Source of the DNA: Leptodactylus fallax
Lineage: Eukaryota; Chordata; Amphibia; Anura; Leptodactylidae
Assembly: GCA_947044405.1 (NCBI GenBank)
Contig: CAMRHE010000329.1
Span: 1,225,001 to 1,289,000, forward strand
Direction of reading: 5' to 3'
Length of the DNA stretch: 64,000 nt
Shown: one piece after another, positions 34,301 through 45,530 of the stretch
How positions within the stretch are numbered: position 1 is the stretch's first letter
Layout of the letters: the number at the start of each line of letters is the position of its first letter
The notes under the pieces: model-generated
Database searches by the model: none
Seen by the model: the letters and a program-made list of their open reading frames with translations, nothing else
Told to the model about the DNA's origin: nothing
Translations under genes and position numbers: made by a program

Positions 34301-36885
34301 TGGGATGACAGTAACACAGGTGTTTCCTCCTACTCCTTCATCCTGTCCTCTGCCCTTTTTCCCTGGCATTTTACTGCTAATATTTTACAATGAATGAGCT
34401 GTATGCCAAATTTGCTTGTAAACATGGCCTAAACTACTGACAAATAATGTCAAGAAATTATATGTAACACTGTGGACAGTATGCAAAATCTATCTATCCT
34501 CTCTGCTTCTTCCTGATGTTTAACGTGGCGGCGGCCATTTTTACCAGTCAGCCCAAAACATACTGCAAAACATTACTCACTGAAACATCTAAAAAAAAAT
34601 TTGGGTTCCTTTAAAACAGGATTGTCCATCTTTGTTTGCAACAATTAAACTTACCATCTCATCTGGAGTAAACATCCTCATGCACTGCATCTGCTGTGCA
34701 GCCAGAGTACCTGCCCCAATCAGGAGTGGGGCCCAGATACATCACGCCTTTCAAAGTTAATGGTTCTTAGTCCCCAAACTGAGCAAACACTTGAACAAGA
34801 CACTGAGCTCAAAAAATCTACTCACAGCTATTACAGCCAGTAAATGAGGAGAATCTGTGACTCTTGATATAGTGGTGACTCCTCACCTGGGCTACCTGTA
34901 GGGATGTCCTCCTCACACTCCTCATCACCACTCACATAGGGCTCTTCTTTTATTGTTATAGCATTAATATTGCTCAGATCTTTGCCCTGATGGAAAATCT
35001 GTGAAACAAATAATGTGAAAGTCAGCAGATGGTTTTAGAAGTTGTGTGAAATACAGCAGGTGTTATAAGAGCCAAATACCTTCCGGTCATCTAAAAGCTG
35101 AACATACGGTAGATATGATGGCTCACTGACAACCCCAAGAACCTCATACACATGTATACTCGGCAGGGCTAGACGTGCTTCAGGTTGTGTCAGTGGAGGA
35201 GATCAGATTCTACAAGATACATCCGGGGTTGTTTGTCTCAGGGGAAATAAAGAATCAGATCGGTAAAAATCCAACCTGATGGTTCCTTATTCCAACCAGC
35301 AGTCTCCATAGCCAGAAGATTGTGAGAAGATCCAGACAACATGTAATGTCTATGGTCAGCTTTATCCTCCATCTCCACCTCTCATTACACAAGTATAAAC
35401 CATCTAATACTGCTGGATAACCCAAGACTGACCACAAGGACTTCACAGCCCGTCTACACATCATAGGGAATATCTCCATCTACCTGATCATCCTCTGGAA
35501 GGCGAGGACTGGGACATCTCTCCGGTGTTGTCCTCTTACTGGATCTACCTGTAGGAAACAGACAGGGACTGAATTCATTCTGTACATACAAATAATGGAA
35601 GTCCATGTGTATATAGTCATGTCTATTACCTGGTGATGTGAGGGGCTGGTGGTCCTCCATCATGACCTCCTTGTACACATCCTTGTGTCCTTCTAAATAC
35701 TCCCACTCCTCCATGGAGAAATAGACAGCGACATCCTGACACCTTATAGGAACCTGACAACACAATGATACAGTCATCACCCAGACCCCTCCAGTTACTG
35801 TATAATGTCCCAGCATTCCCAGCAGTGTCACCTCTCCAGTCAGCAGCTCCAGCATCTTGTTGGTGAGTTCCAGGATCTTCTGTCCATTGATCTCCTCCTG
35901 TATCGGGGGGTGAGGGGAAGGCTCTGTGATGGGGCTCTGGCTCCATCCTCCTGACTCATGGAGATGGATGTTGGAAATGAGACAGACCTCCGATGTCTTC
36001 TTCACTACGAAGTAATCCTGTGAATGGAGAGATGCTTAGTGGACTACAGCATACGCTACAATTCTGGTGTAATTTATGCCAAAAAACTGTCTATAATGTC
36101 TTGTGCTCAAGTGTTTTAGAAACTTTGACAGTTTTATAACTTGCATGAGAAAAAAGGCATGACTGGAAATGGGCCGTGACTTCATGGAAAGTGCGCATGG
36201 CCTAGGTTGTGACAGTGTGCACTAAATTTTGGCACAGTTTTCTGGTGTAAACTAAGCCAACTAATAGAAGGTGTAAAGGTAGATTAGACTATCTAATAAT
36301 GTAACAGATTTATTAGACACTTTGATAAATCTGACACAGTGTAAGAACAAATCTCCATTTTACATCATCTCTGTGTGATCTCCACTCTTGGCTTTGGCTC
36401 ACAATCATTGACGTGTGAATAAGGCCTAAGGATTACATGAACTCTTAGACAGTGTTAGTAAATCTTTCCCAGTATTTCTCCCTCCATAAAATGCAAGAGA
36501 TTTTGACCAAACGACATAGAGCTCTAGAGAGGTCACATCTGGATTACTGTGTTCAGTTCTAGAGACCTCCTCACCTGGGATAGTATATTTAGGCTAAGGC
36601 CTTGCGTTGTGGGCCGCAGCCAAGAAATGCTGCAGAAAAGATCGCGGTGGAAACGCATCACGATATAAATGTGTTAAATACCCCAATAAATCCCATAGAA
36701 ATATAATAAGGTCACCTCTCCGGTCAGCAGGTAGATGATCTCCAAGGTGAAGTCTAATAATCTTCGGCTGATCTCCTTCCTGTCCTTGTCCATCCTTGGT
36801 GGGTCGTTGAGGAGAAGGAGCGTTCTGGGTTGGATAAACTGGAGGATCCCGCACTGCAGGCGGCCATAGAAAAACAGGAGAGGCT
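29705..36885 (-). CDS. gene B: KRAB C2H2 zinc-finger protein, 17 fingers (six-exon model)
   Basis: Predicted nuclear DNA-binding repressor of 749 aa. Coding exons on minus: 36793-36716, 36017-35832, 35753-35630, 35548-35484, 34998-34887, 31389-29705; borders and phases equal those of genes A and C. Leader, linker, KRAB A-box with an intact EEWEYL, hinge, then 17 fingers. Helix residues -1/3/6: Q-V-R, Y-D-S, T-R-D, Q-K-R, Y-A-S, K-D-T, Q-S-E, Y-H-S, Y-D-S, Y-D-C, T-E-T, Q-N-C, Y-D-R, Y-D-N, Q-R-T, Y-A-V, C-H-S. These differ from gene A, so the DNA target should differ. Intron 5 (3.5 kb) has collected a 48-bp minisatellite and a hAT relic. No disabling change is seen; exon joins are predicted only. 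Confidence 0.85.
31390..32500. other. gene B intron 5, proximal part
   Basis: Non-coding. Contains the dispersed cctgtcagctggtttgggac repeat (31442), a poly-T run (32170-32191) and AT-rich sequence. Confidence 0.5.
32525..33118. repeat. 48-bp minisatellite, array 2
   Basis: About 12 units of the same 48-bp repeat as 23304-23628, in gene B intron 5. Variants gactcc/ggctcc, cta/tta and ataaaac/atacaac are shared along the array. The minus-strand open frame is an artefact. Confidence 0.92.
33119..33540. other. gene B intron 5 sequence
   Basis: No feature recognised. Confidence 0.35.
33540..34380 (-). pseudogene. second hAT (BED-type) relic
   Basis: Nucleotide stretches such as ggaggaactggaggagg and ataattgctgctccacg parallel 25840-26060, and the minus start [12 protein letters not shown]... 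followed by an Asn/Thr/Ser-rich segment (34369-34130) aligns with MTGKNQGKEQTGG at 27229. Interrupted by stops; shorter than the first copy. Confidence 0.45.
34381..34886. other. gene B intron 5, distal part
   Basis: Non-coding, nothing recognised. Confidence 0.4.
34887..34998 (-). CDS. gene B exon 5, acidic hinge
   Basis: 112 nt on minus; acceptor ttcacag, donor gtgagg. Encodes [20 protein letters not shown] then [18 protein letters not shown]. Nine nt longer than the exon in genes A and C, keeping frame. Confidence 0.85.
35484..35548 (-). CDS. gene B exon 4, hinge
   Basis: 65 nt; [22 protein letters not shown]. Read-through of the donor gives the same VDGDIPYDV tail and stop as in gene A. 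Confidence 0.75.
35630..35753 (-). CDS. gene B exon 3, KRAB A-box
   Basis: 124 nt, [20 protein letters not shown] to HQPLTSP, differing from gene A by Asp-Val-Tyr (KDVYKEV) in place of KDLYKEV. Confidence 0.9.
35832..36017 (-). CDS. gene B exon 2, linker
   Basis: 62 codons on minus starting [18 protein letters not shown] and ending [10 protein letters not shown]; acceptor ttcacag, donor gtgaca. Confidence 0.85.
36018..36715. other. gene B intron 1
   Basis: Short (about 700 bp) compared with the 7.8 kb intron 1 of gene A; no minisatellite. The part near 36590-36670 resembles a dispersed aaggccttgcgttgtgggcc repeat. Confidence 0.5.
36716..36885 (-). CDS. gene B exon with 5'UTR and leader coding (ATG 36793)
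   Basis: Acceptor ttcag before 36885, donor gtgacc after 36716. Encodes [15 protein letters not shown]...IIYLLTGE, one residue different from gene A; the 5'UTR is also nearly identical. Confidence 0.85.
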
Positions 36886-36889
36886 CTGA

Positions 36890-37610
36890 ACAAGCAAAGG
36901 ATGAAACCTACAGCAGAGTCAGAGGTCAGGCTACAATTTTTAGGGAAGAGTAAAAATACCCCTTTTATTTTTGAGTATTTTACCACGGAGGAGCCTATAG
37001 CTCACAGCACTGGAAATAAATAATATGTAGGATAATATTTTGAATTTAACCATTGCTAGAACTGTCGTTCATGTATAAATATCCTATTTAGGGTTTTTAT
37101 TCTACGACGCTCAGATATACTAAATGCCTGCGGGCCATAGCGCTGAGTCTCCGCAGAGTAAAACATCAGTGCCTGGGAGGGTATGTCCCCCACAGCATCT
37201 GATAACCTATTCATTGACATTGGCGAGGAACAGGTGATTAGATGCTGTAGTAGATTATAGTGCAGTATCAGTGTGCGGGAGTTCTGACCCCTGTTCACAC
37301 ACTGGTGATCCGGGCCAGGGACAATGCTGCTACACACTGGAGCTTAGAGGTTAAAATGTCCGCAAAACTCTTCTGTGTATTACATTAAATTACAACACAT
37401 AAAAACACTTCTACAGGCGTTACTGCGACCTCTCAGCACAGGACAGTTCTCTCTGTAGGTTGTAATTGCACCACATGGATAACATTTATAGACCCCTCAT
37501 CCCGTATACTGATACTGTATATCACAGAGGAAGCCGCTGCTGAGCTCATGGCAGATAAACCTCTGTGAGGACTGTCTGTGTGTTCCCGGCCTCACACTCA
37601 TAATAACATG
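36890..37610. other. upstream region of gene B
   Basis: Between the leader exon and the TA array; a non-coding first exon may lie here or further upstream. No motif recognised. Confidence 0.35.
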
Positions 37611-37614
37611 GCCT

Positions 37615-37947
37615 TACAGTACAGTGTATATATATATAGTATACAGTATAGTGCTATGTGTATATATATAGTATACAGTACAGTGCTATGTATATATATA
37701 GTATACAGTGCAGTGTGTATATATAGATAGTATATACTACAGTGTAGTACGTGTGTGTGTATACATATATTAGTATACAGTACAATGCAGTATATATATA
37801 GTATACAGTACAGTGCAATGTATACAGTACAGTGCAATATATATATATATATATATAGTATACAGTACAGTGCAGTATATATATAGTATACAGTACAGTG
37901 CATATAGTATACAGTACAGTGCAATATATATAGTATACAGTACAGTG

Positions 37948-37987
<40 letters not shown>

Positions 37988-38199
37988 TACAGTACAGTGC
38001 AGTGTAGTAATATATAGTATACAGTACAGTGCAATATATACAGTATACAGTACAGTGCAGTATTTATAGTATACAGTACAGTGCAATATATATAGTATAC
38101 AGTGCAGTATTTATAGTATACAGTACAGTGCAATATATATAGTATACAGTGCAGTATTTATAGTATACAGTACAGTGCAATATATATAGTATACAGTGA

Positions 38200-38245
<46 letters not shown>

Positions 38246-38266
38246 TATAGTATACAGTACAGTGCA

Positions 38267-38304
<38 letters not shown>

Positions 38305-38442
38305 TACAGTACAGTGCAGTGTATTAATATATAGTATACAGTACAGTGCGGATATAATATACAGTACAGTGCAATATATACAGTATACAGTGCAGTGTGT
38401 ATATATATATATATATTTATATATAGTATACAGTGCAGTGCA

Positions 38443-38486
<44 letters not shown>

Positions 38487-38568
38487 TACAGTACAGTGCA
38501 GTGTATTAATATAGAGTATACAGTGCAGTGCATATATAGTATACAGTGCAATATATATATAGTATACA

Positions 38569-38605
<37 letters not shown>

Positions 38606-38670
38606 TATACAGATACAGTACAGTGTATTAATATAGAGTATACAGTGCAGTGCATATATAGTATACAGTG

Positions 38671-38711
<41 letters not shown>

Positions 38712-38807
38712 GTATACAGTACAGTGCAGTGTATTAATATATAGTATATAGTACAGTGCATATAATATACAGTACAGTGCAATATATACAGTATACAGTG
38801 CAGTGTG

Positions 38808-38839
<32 letters not shown>

Positions 38840-38904
38840 GTATACAGTGCAGTGCAGTGTATATATAGTATACAGTACAGTGCATATATAGTATACAGTG
38901 CAGT
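37615..38904. repeat. giant TA array with tatagtatacagtacagtgca units
   Basis: Nearly 1.3 kb of (TA)n runs alternating with gtatacagtacagtgca and gtatacagtgcagtg units. Both strands have long but meaningless frames (YCTVYYIYI-type). It lies between gene B's leader exon and promoter-like cassette and is continued at 39910-40225 after a 1-kb insertion. Confidence 0.95.
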
Positions 38905-39909
38905 TGTAGGGAACGCCATTCTACTAGTATATAATGTATCTGGCTTCTTTGCCCCGCAGTTTGGCTTCAGAGACCCCAGGCATTCAGTGCAAGTTTTGTT
39001 TTGTAAATACAGTGAGTCAGACACATGTGAGGCAGAGCTGCTGGGGGGAGAGATGTGAGCAGAGCTGCTGAGACAGACATGTTATGTCTGGGGGAGTCTA
39101 AGAGCCACTTGTTCCTCTTTACTTCACAGTATATAGTTAGGTATGTGTTACCCCCTATATACTCACAGGACCTAGCTAGCTAACCGTAGTTAGGGATCAA
39201 TATATATATAGTTCAGGGCAGTGATAGGTTAGGCTTCTGAAGGCCAACTAGCTAGTTAGAGGCCCGGTGGCACTAGTAGTTTAGCTGGCAGGTTAAGGAC
39301 TCAGTGTTAGGGTAGTCAGGCCTGCATCTACTGCCGTCACCGTCGCCCTGTTTGCTGCCTGTGAAGAATCTCACCATCATCATCATCATCTCCTGATCGG
39401 CTGTCTGTCATCTCCTGGAAGAATCCGAGGATCCACAGTCACCACAGGGGCCCCGCATCTCTTCTGTTGCCTGGAGGTATTGTGCACTGGACTCTTGCTA
39501 TATATCTATATATATACCCGGGTATATAACCTAAGACGGTTGAGGACTTGCTGGTTGTTGTAGTATTGCTGTGTTCTGAGTATATTGTATGTATGTATTA
39601 TTACCCTGTTGATTCTTATAAAGCTACTGTTATAACCTTATGTGGTATCTGTATGTATTCTTCAGACTGTGAGATTAGTACAGTGATCCTTGTTAAGGCT
39701 ACTAACTGTATTTCATGGGTAAGTCCCAGGAAGAGATCCTCCCTGTAATACAGAGGCTCTATCCTGGGTGGGGGCACTGATATATTTCATATATGTTCCC
39801 ACTCTTCCCTTCAGCGAAGGCGTCAGGTCCCATTATACACACAGGTCAGCGCCAGAGTCTGTTGCGGGAGGGATAATACTCATACCCCCCCCCCCCAAAT
39901 AGGGCTACA
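38905..39909. mobile_element. probable solo LTR, about 1.0 kb, inside the TA array
   Basis: The non-repetitive insert begins TGTAGGG and ends GGGCTACA, i.e. TG...CA with 5-7 bp inverted ends, and the array resumes on both sides (cagt before, aagt after; target duplication short and imperfect). It contains TATA-like sequence near 39500-39535. No internal coding sequence is visible. An alternative is a stretch of unique gene B leader sequence spared by the array. Confidence 0.45.
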
Positions 39910-40011
39910 AGTGTATATATATAGTATACAGTACAGTGCAATATATATAGTATACAGTACAGTGCAGTGTATATAATATACAGTACAGTGCAATATATAC
40001 AGTATACAGTG

Positions 40012-40052
<41 letters not shown>

Positions 40053-40167
40053 CAGTACAGTGTGTATATATACAGACAACAAGACAGTGCAGTGTATATA
40101 TAGTATACAGTGTAATATATATATATATATAGTATACAGTACAGTGCAGTATATACAGTACAGTGCA

Positions 40168-40208
<41 letters not shown>

Positions 40209-40225
40209 TATTTATATATATTATA
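39910..40225. repeat. TA array, second part
   Basis: Continuation of the compound TA repeat of 37615-38904. Confidence 0.92.
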
Positions 40226-40284
40226 CATTACTTTATGTCTTTATTACCTTCTCATCAGAGTATTGTCATATTATGAAGGAAGTA

Positions 40285-40460
40285 ATTCTGGAAACTCCTC
40301 CCCCAGCACAGCCTGACTCCTCCTACACACGTGACTGATCACATGACTGTGATGCTATCAAAGGTCCTTTAGCCCCTAATGAGCAGATGAAGCTTCTCCA
40401 GCAGGACCTGGTCATGTGACTCTTCCCTACATGTGACATCATCACTGGTCTTGTCAGTAC
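40285..40460 (-). promoter_or_regulatory. promoter-like cassette of gene B (two tandem blocks)
   Basis: On minus: tgatgatgtcacatgtaggg, gtcacatgaccagg, then aaaggacctttgatagcatc, acagtcatgtgatcagtcac, gtaggaggagtcaggctgtg. Same order and spacing as in genes A and C. The CRE-like core is altered in the second block (gatagcatcacag). Confidence 0.5.
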
Positions 40461-40657
40461 AGATCCGCTCACACACAGGGATGCATACCTCCCAACTTCA
40501 AGGATGCAAAGAGGGACAATAGTTAAATTTTCCATAATGACGCCACGCCCCTGGACACACCCCCTTCACGCCCCTAGAAACGCCCCAACTTTTCCTATAA
40601 ATATGAGCATTTCCTTCAGCATCATTTTAGTAAGCCTATAGTTTTACCAACATAAAA

Positions 40658-40659
<2 letters not shown>

Positions 40660-40700
<41 letters not shown>
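40660..40700. repeat. (TA)n microsatellite
   Basis: Simple TA run grading into tgtgtatgta. Confidence 0.9.
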
Positions 40701-40705
<5 letters not shown>

Positions 40706-40874
40706 ATGTATATCTCAAACATTGTGGATCAGGTTGCATATTATTTGCGTTACTTTTCCTACCTTGGATATAACACTTGCTTTTGCTCTTTCCAGGTATT
40801 TTCATTAATAGAGACATAATTAAGGAGAAAAATAAAAATATTAATTTCCAACAAGTAAAGTGCATGAAACTATC

Positions 40875-40990
40875 AATAATAATAATAATAATAGTCCTTT
40901 AATAGTCCCACAATGGGGAAATCAGTGTGGTACAGCAGCAAAGATAAGCAGATACAAATACAAATACAACATGTACACAAAGCAGCCTTG
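40875..40990 (-). mobile_element. LINE-type 3' tail, second copy
   Basis: Minus-strand copy of the tail at 6136-6336, with ttccccattgtgggactatt, aaaggac and (ATT)n. Confidence 0.6.
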
Positions 40991-41744
40991 GTAGTCTTAA
41001 GTATTTCAAAACGGTATTTTATAAGTTATAGTTATTATTTGTCACCTAGATGCAGAATATTACACCTTACAGGACAGGTCTACTCTACTAGAACAGCATA
41101 TTACAGGGCTAGGTCCACTCTTCTATGGAAAGTCAATATATTACAGGGACAGGTTAGATATCACCCTCTTCCCCTTCAGCCCACTACAACCCCTAGTTTG
41201 ATGTCCCCCCTCCATCTGTTCCAAGTTTAATATTCCCCTTCATGATCTGCCACCAATTTAATGCCCCCTTCATCTGCCACCAGTTTCCCCCTCTTGTTCC
41301 CACAAGCTGTCTCTTCTTTCCTCACCTTTCAGTAATTGTTCCTTCCCAGCAGCTTCCTCTACTGTGTAAGGGTAGGTTCACATATGTCAGTTGCATCAGC
41401 ATCAGTTTTTTTGTCCCTTAGTCATTACAACTGATGCCAAAAGTGATGCGAAAATGCATCAGTTGTCATCAGGCTTTTTTATAAATTTCTACTCCAAAAC
41501 CATCAGTTGTCATAAGTTGTCATCAGTTTTTACTATCAGTTTTTACCAAAATGGTCCACAAGGCATGATGTCCTGCCGAGGCCAATACAGTAGGGGTACT
41601 CGACTACTTTTAGTAAATTTCCATTGACCGGGATCCACCATCAAGTAAAGGTCCAAGCTGAACACGTCCACTATTTACGGTATTTTTTGGACAAAAAGAC
41701 ACGTCTGACTATAAGACACTCCCCAGGTTTAAACAAGAAAAATA

Positions 41745-42060
41745 AGGATTAGATCGGGGGGCGACTAACGTGGCATTACACTGTGTGGGGTGACTAACAT
41801 AGCATTATACTGTGCAGGGGGCAATGACGTGGCATTATACTGTGTAGGGGGCACTAACACGACATTACATGGTGTGGGGGGAAACTAAAGTGGCATTATG
41901 CTGTGTGGGTAGTGACTAACGTGGCATTACACTGTGTGGGGTGACTAACATAGCATTATACTGTGTAGGGGGCACTAACACGACATTACATGGTGTGGGG
42001 GGAAACTAAAGTGGCATTATACTGTAAGGGGGCATTAAGGAACATTATATTGTGGGTACT
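41745..42060. repeat. G-rich minisatellite (gtggcattacactgtgtggg)
   Basis: About eight imperfect units of cattatactgtgtgggggca with ctaacgtgg or ctaacacga variants; a block of about 125 bp is itself duplicated. Confidence 0.85.
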
Positions 42061-42965
42061 GACATTAGTGCTCCCATTATTGTTCCTCCTCAGTTTGCTC
42101 CTTAGCAGGGCTGTTTTAACACATTGGTGGGTTCAGTGCTTTGGTTTCATAAGTGCCCCCCCCCCCCATCACCACCACTTAGGAATACCCGACTTACACA
42201 AATTATAATGTCCCATTAGAGGCCCTAACACAGTATAATGCCTCCCTAGTGGCGCCTTACACTATAATGTCCCCCTCCAGCTATCCCCACAAATAATGTC
42301 CCCATCCAGCTGTCCCCAGTTTAACCCTGTGCATGCAAATTAAATACGAGCTTACATAAGAATATAATTTTCTATCCCCCTATAAAAATTGTATCTCTAC
42401 TGAATAATTATAATCCCTATACCTAACTAATGTGATAACTAGGGCTGGCGTCAGATTGGTGTAACACGACCACTTTATTGCTTACGTATTATGGACACAA
42501 CCTCTGAAGTTCCTGCGGTCCATCATTACTGGTGTTAGAGAGTCTGATGACCTACTGGAGGTGCAGGGATTTCGTTTGTACTGTGGGTGCAAAAAAAAAA
42601 AAAAAAAAAGCACCATCTGAAACTGCAAAAACTGGGATTTTATATGGTGACATTTAATGGGTAAAAATGTATTATCTGACTGACGGAACTGCCGTTTATC
42701 AGAAATATTTTATACGCTCATCGCTAGTGATAATCGCTATTGCTATTATTTTAGCGTGTAACAGATATCACTAGAGAGGCGGGCGGCGTATTTTACTCTA
42801 TAAAGATCAGGTATGGACAGGACAGGGACAGTGAAAAAATGTAAACTTTATTGGTGACTTTATGCATGTGTCGTGTAAGTGTTTGGTGCAACACATTTAG
42901 GCACTGCGACCTGGACGATGGTAAATGTCTGGGAATCTCATCTTTAAAAAGATACCAAGATTGCC

Positions 42966-43187
42966 ATGATAGACCTTACAGATTCAGAGCGATTCACTGT
43001 TAAAACGATGTCGGGAATTGAGATCTGCATTGGGATTTCAATGCTGAACATCGTTTTCACCAGCGAATGGCTCAGGATGTTTAAGGACGATCATGGTGAT
43101 CTTGGTATCATTTTAAAGAGGAGATTCTCATCCAAGTGTTTCTTTATAGCTTTAACCAATCCTGAGCAATTCTCTCAGGTACAATAG
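42966..43187 (+). other. unidentified open frame, 73 codons
   Basis: MIDLTDSERFTVKTMSGIEI... is open inside the 6-bp-duplication element near its right end. I recognise no domain. It could be a remnant of an element-encoded protein or chance. Confidence 0.15.
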
Positions 43188-43494
43188 TGAAGCCGGTAAT
43201 AGCAGAATAGCGGGACAAACAGCAAGCTATGTGGGACACCAGTGTCAAAGCGGGACAGTCCCGCCAGATGCAGGACGGTTGGGAGGTATGGGGATGTAGT
43301 ACTCTCGGTAGCCTACTATCAAATATACTCAGCCTCTAAAAGGTATTGCCTGATTTCTTCACTCTTCCACAGGGATGTGGATAATTCCTTTCTCCCTAAA
43401 GATCTGGTTGTTGCTGTCACTTGGATCCAGTAGGTGGCGCTGCATTCACATGTAACATTCTCCACCTCGGCATGTGTTTCAGTGTGGGCTAAGC

Positions 43495-44710
43495 TACCAA
43501 ACTACATTGTGTGAGGAGGACACAGGGGGCGGTGCCTAATACTGACGGTCACAGAAGGGGTGTGGACATAATGGGTGGTGCCTAATATTGTCACAGGAGG
43601 GGTGTGAGAAATAATGGTTGTGGCCTAATAATAACAGTCACAGAAAGGGCGTGGACATAATGGGTGGGTCTTACTCAGTCACAAGAGGTGTGGACATAGG
43701 GTCGGTGCCTAATTCTGACTGTCACAGAAAGGTTGTGAACATAATGGGTGGTGCCTAATACTACATCACAGGAGGGGCGTGGACATAATGGATCTGGCCT
43801 AATACTAACAGTCAGAAGGGGCGTGGACATAATGGGTGGGGCCTAATACAGTCACAAGAGGTGTGGACACATGGGACGGTACCTAATTCTGAACATTACA
43901 GAAAGGGTGTGGACATAATGGGTGGTGCCTAATACTAACAGACACAGAAGGGGTGCGGACATAAGCGGTGGAGCCTAATACTAACAGTCACAGGAGGGGC
44001 GTGGACACAAGGGGTGGAGCATAATACTAACAGTCACAAAAGGGGGCGTGGACATAATGGCTGGTGCCTAAATACTAACAGTCACAGAAGGGCGTGGACA
44101 TAATCAGTGGTGCCTAATACTACCAGTCACAGAAGGGGCATGGACACAATGGGTGGGGCCTAATAAAAACAGTCACAGGAGGGTTGTAGACATAAGGGGT
44201 GGAGCCTAAGACTAGTAATAGGAGAGGCGTGGACCCAAGGGGTGGAGTCTAATATGTGCAGTCATAGATGAGGCATGGACACAATGGGTGGAGTCTATTC
44301 CTATCAGTCATAGAAGGGTGCAGACACAAGGGGCGGAGCCTAATACTAACAGTCATAGGAGGGGTGTGGACACGGGGCGGTGCCTAATACAGTCACAGGA
44401 GGAGTGTGGACAAAATGTTTGGATCCTAATGCTAACAGACACAAGGGGCGTAGCCCAATACTAACAGTCACAGGAGTTGGTGTGGACATAAGGGGTGGAG
44501 CTTAATACTACTAGTAACAGGAGGGGCATGGACACAAGGGGTGGAGCCTAATGCTAACAGTTACAAGAGGGACGTGGTAACTGGAGGGCCATGGCTACAA
44601 GGGGAGGCGCCTAATAATAACAGTTACAGGATTGGGCAGTGGATATAAGTGGTGTTGCACAATATTAGCAGTAACAGGAGGGGGCGTGGACACAGGGGGC
44701 GGTGCCTAAG
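43495..44710. repeat. roughly 48-bp minisatellite (aggggcgtggacataatggg)
   Basis: About 25 imperfect units of aggggcgtggacataatggg plus tggtgcctaatactaacagtcacag. Units vary in length and sequence, so the array is old. Confidence 0.92.
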
Positions 44711-45530
44711 AAATGGTTGTTTCTGAGTATAGTATTTAGTAGGGTTGCGTGAAGTGGTTCATAACAAGCCTGTTCATTACAAATATTTAAAAAAAAAACA
44801 GGTTTGGTCGATTCTTAACTTTTTTGGGTTTGCCACCCATGAACCACTAAATATTGCCCCTTATTATTAATGCCCCAGGTGTTTCCTAATTAAAAGGTAA
44901 AAAAAAAAATTATTGGGGTTCTAATACCTGGGACCCCCAGATCAGCTGTTTGAATGGACTGTGGTATCTGTGTAAGTGCCGTGACCACTTCTCTGTGTGT
45001 ACAGTATCATTCATCTCATAGTGGCCATGTCATGTAACTACAGCCTCGTCCTATACATGTCTATGTGACAAGGCTGTAATTACATCACACGGTCACTATA
45101 AACAGACAGCGTGTGATATAAACAGGCGCCATAGCCCCTTCATACAGCTGATCAGCGGGGATTCACGGATCTCTTATTGATGATCTATTCTGAGGATAGA
45201 TCATCAATAAAAATGAGCTGGAAAACGCCTTAAGGCCGAAGCCCCACGTGGCGTAAATGCCGTGGTTTGGCCAGGGTGTAAATGCCGCGGAAAAAATGCA
45301 GCCTTTTACAGTTCCTGCAAAGTGGATGGGATGCTGGCGGCTTCCCTATAGGTATAATGGAAGCAGAAAGTCCGCAGAGGAAACTTCTGCGGACTTTCTG
45401 TGAAAAGCACTGCGGGAAAAAAACGTGATTAGTTACCGCCGCTGTTTTCCCTGCAGCATTTTTTTGCTGCGGCCCGCTATGTTGGACCTTATTCTTAATA
45501 AAGCCCAAGTTCCGCCTTAATTAAATTAAT
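44711..45530. repeat. dispersed frog-type repeats, non-coding
   Basis: Contains stretches with gatcagcggggattcacgga, ggatagatcatcaataaaaa and aaggccgaagccccacgtgg, which look like dispersed MITE/SINE-type repeats. The minus frame 45230-45508 falls inside them and is not a gene. Confidence 0.4.

Larger units (their letters stand above)
40484..43290. mobile_element. DNA transposon-like element with 13-bp inverted ends and 6-bp duplication
   Basis: The left end CATACCTCCCAAC and right end GTTGGGAGGTATG are perfect inverted repeats, each immediately flanked by gggatg (40478-40483 and 43291-43296). The 2.8 kb interior has no recognisable transposase; it contains a LINE tail, a G-rich minisatellite and homopolymers, so it is non-autonomous or decayed. 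A 6-bp duplication is not typical of hAT (8 bp) or Tc1 (TA); I leave the superfamily open. Confidence 0.75.

Noticed and set aside
37598..40338. Many long YCTVYYIYI-type frames
   Set aside because: Produced by TA-rich compound microsatellite; frames occur on both strands and in several phases.
45230..45508. 92-codon minus frame
   Set aside because: Falls within dispersed repeat sequence (ccgaagccccacgtgg type).
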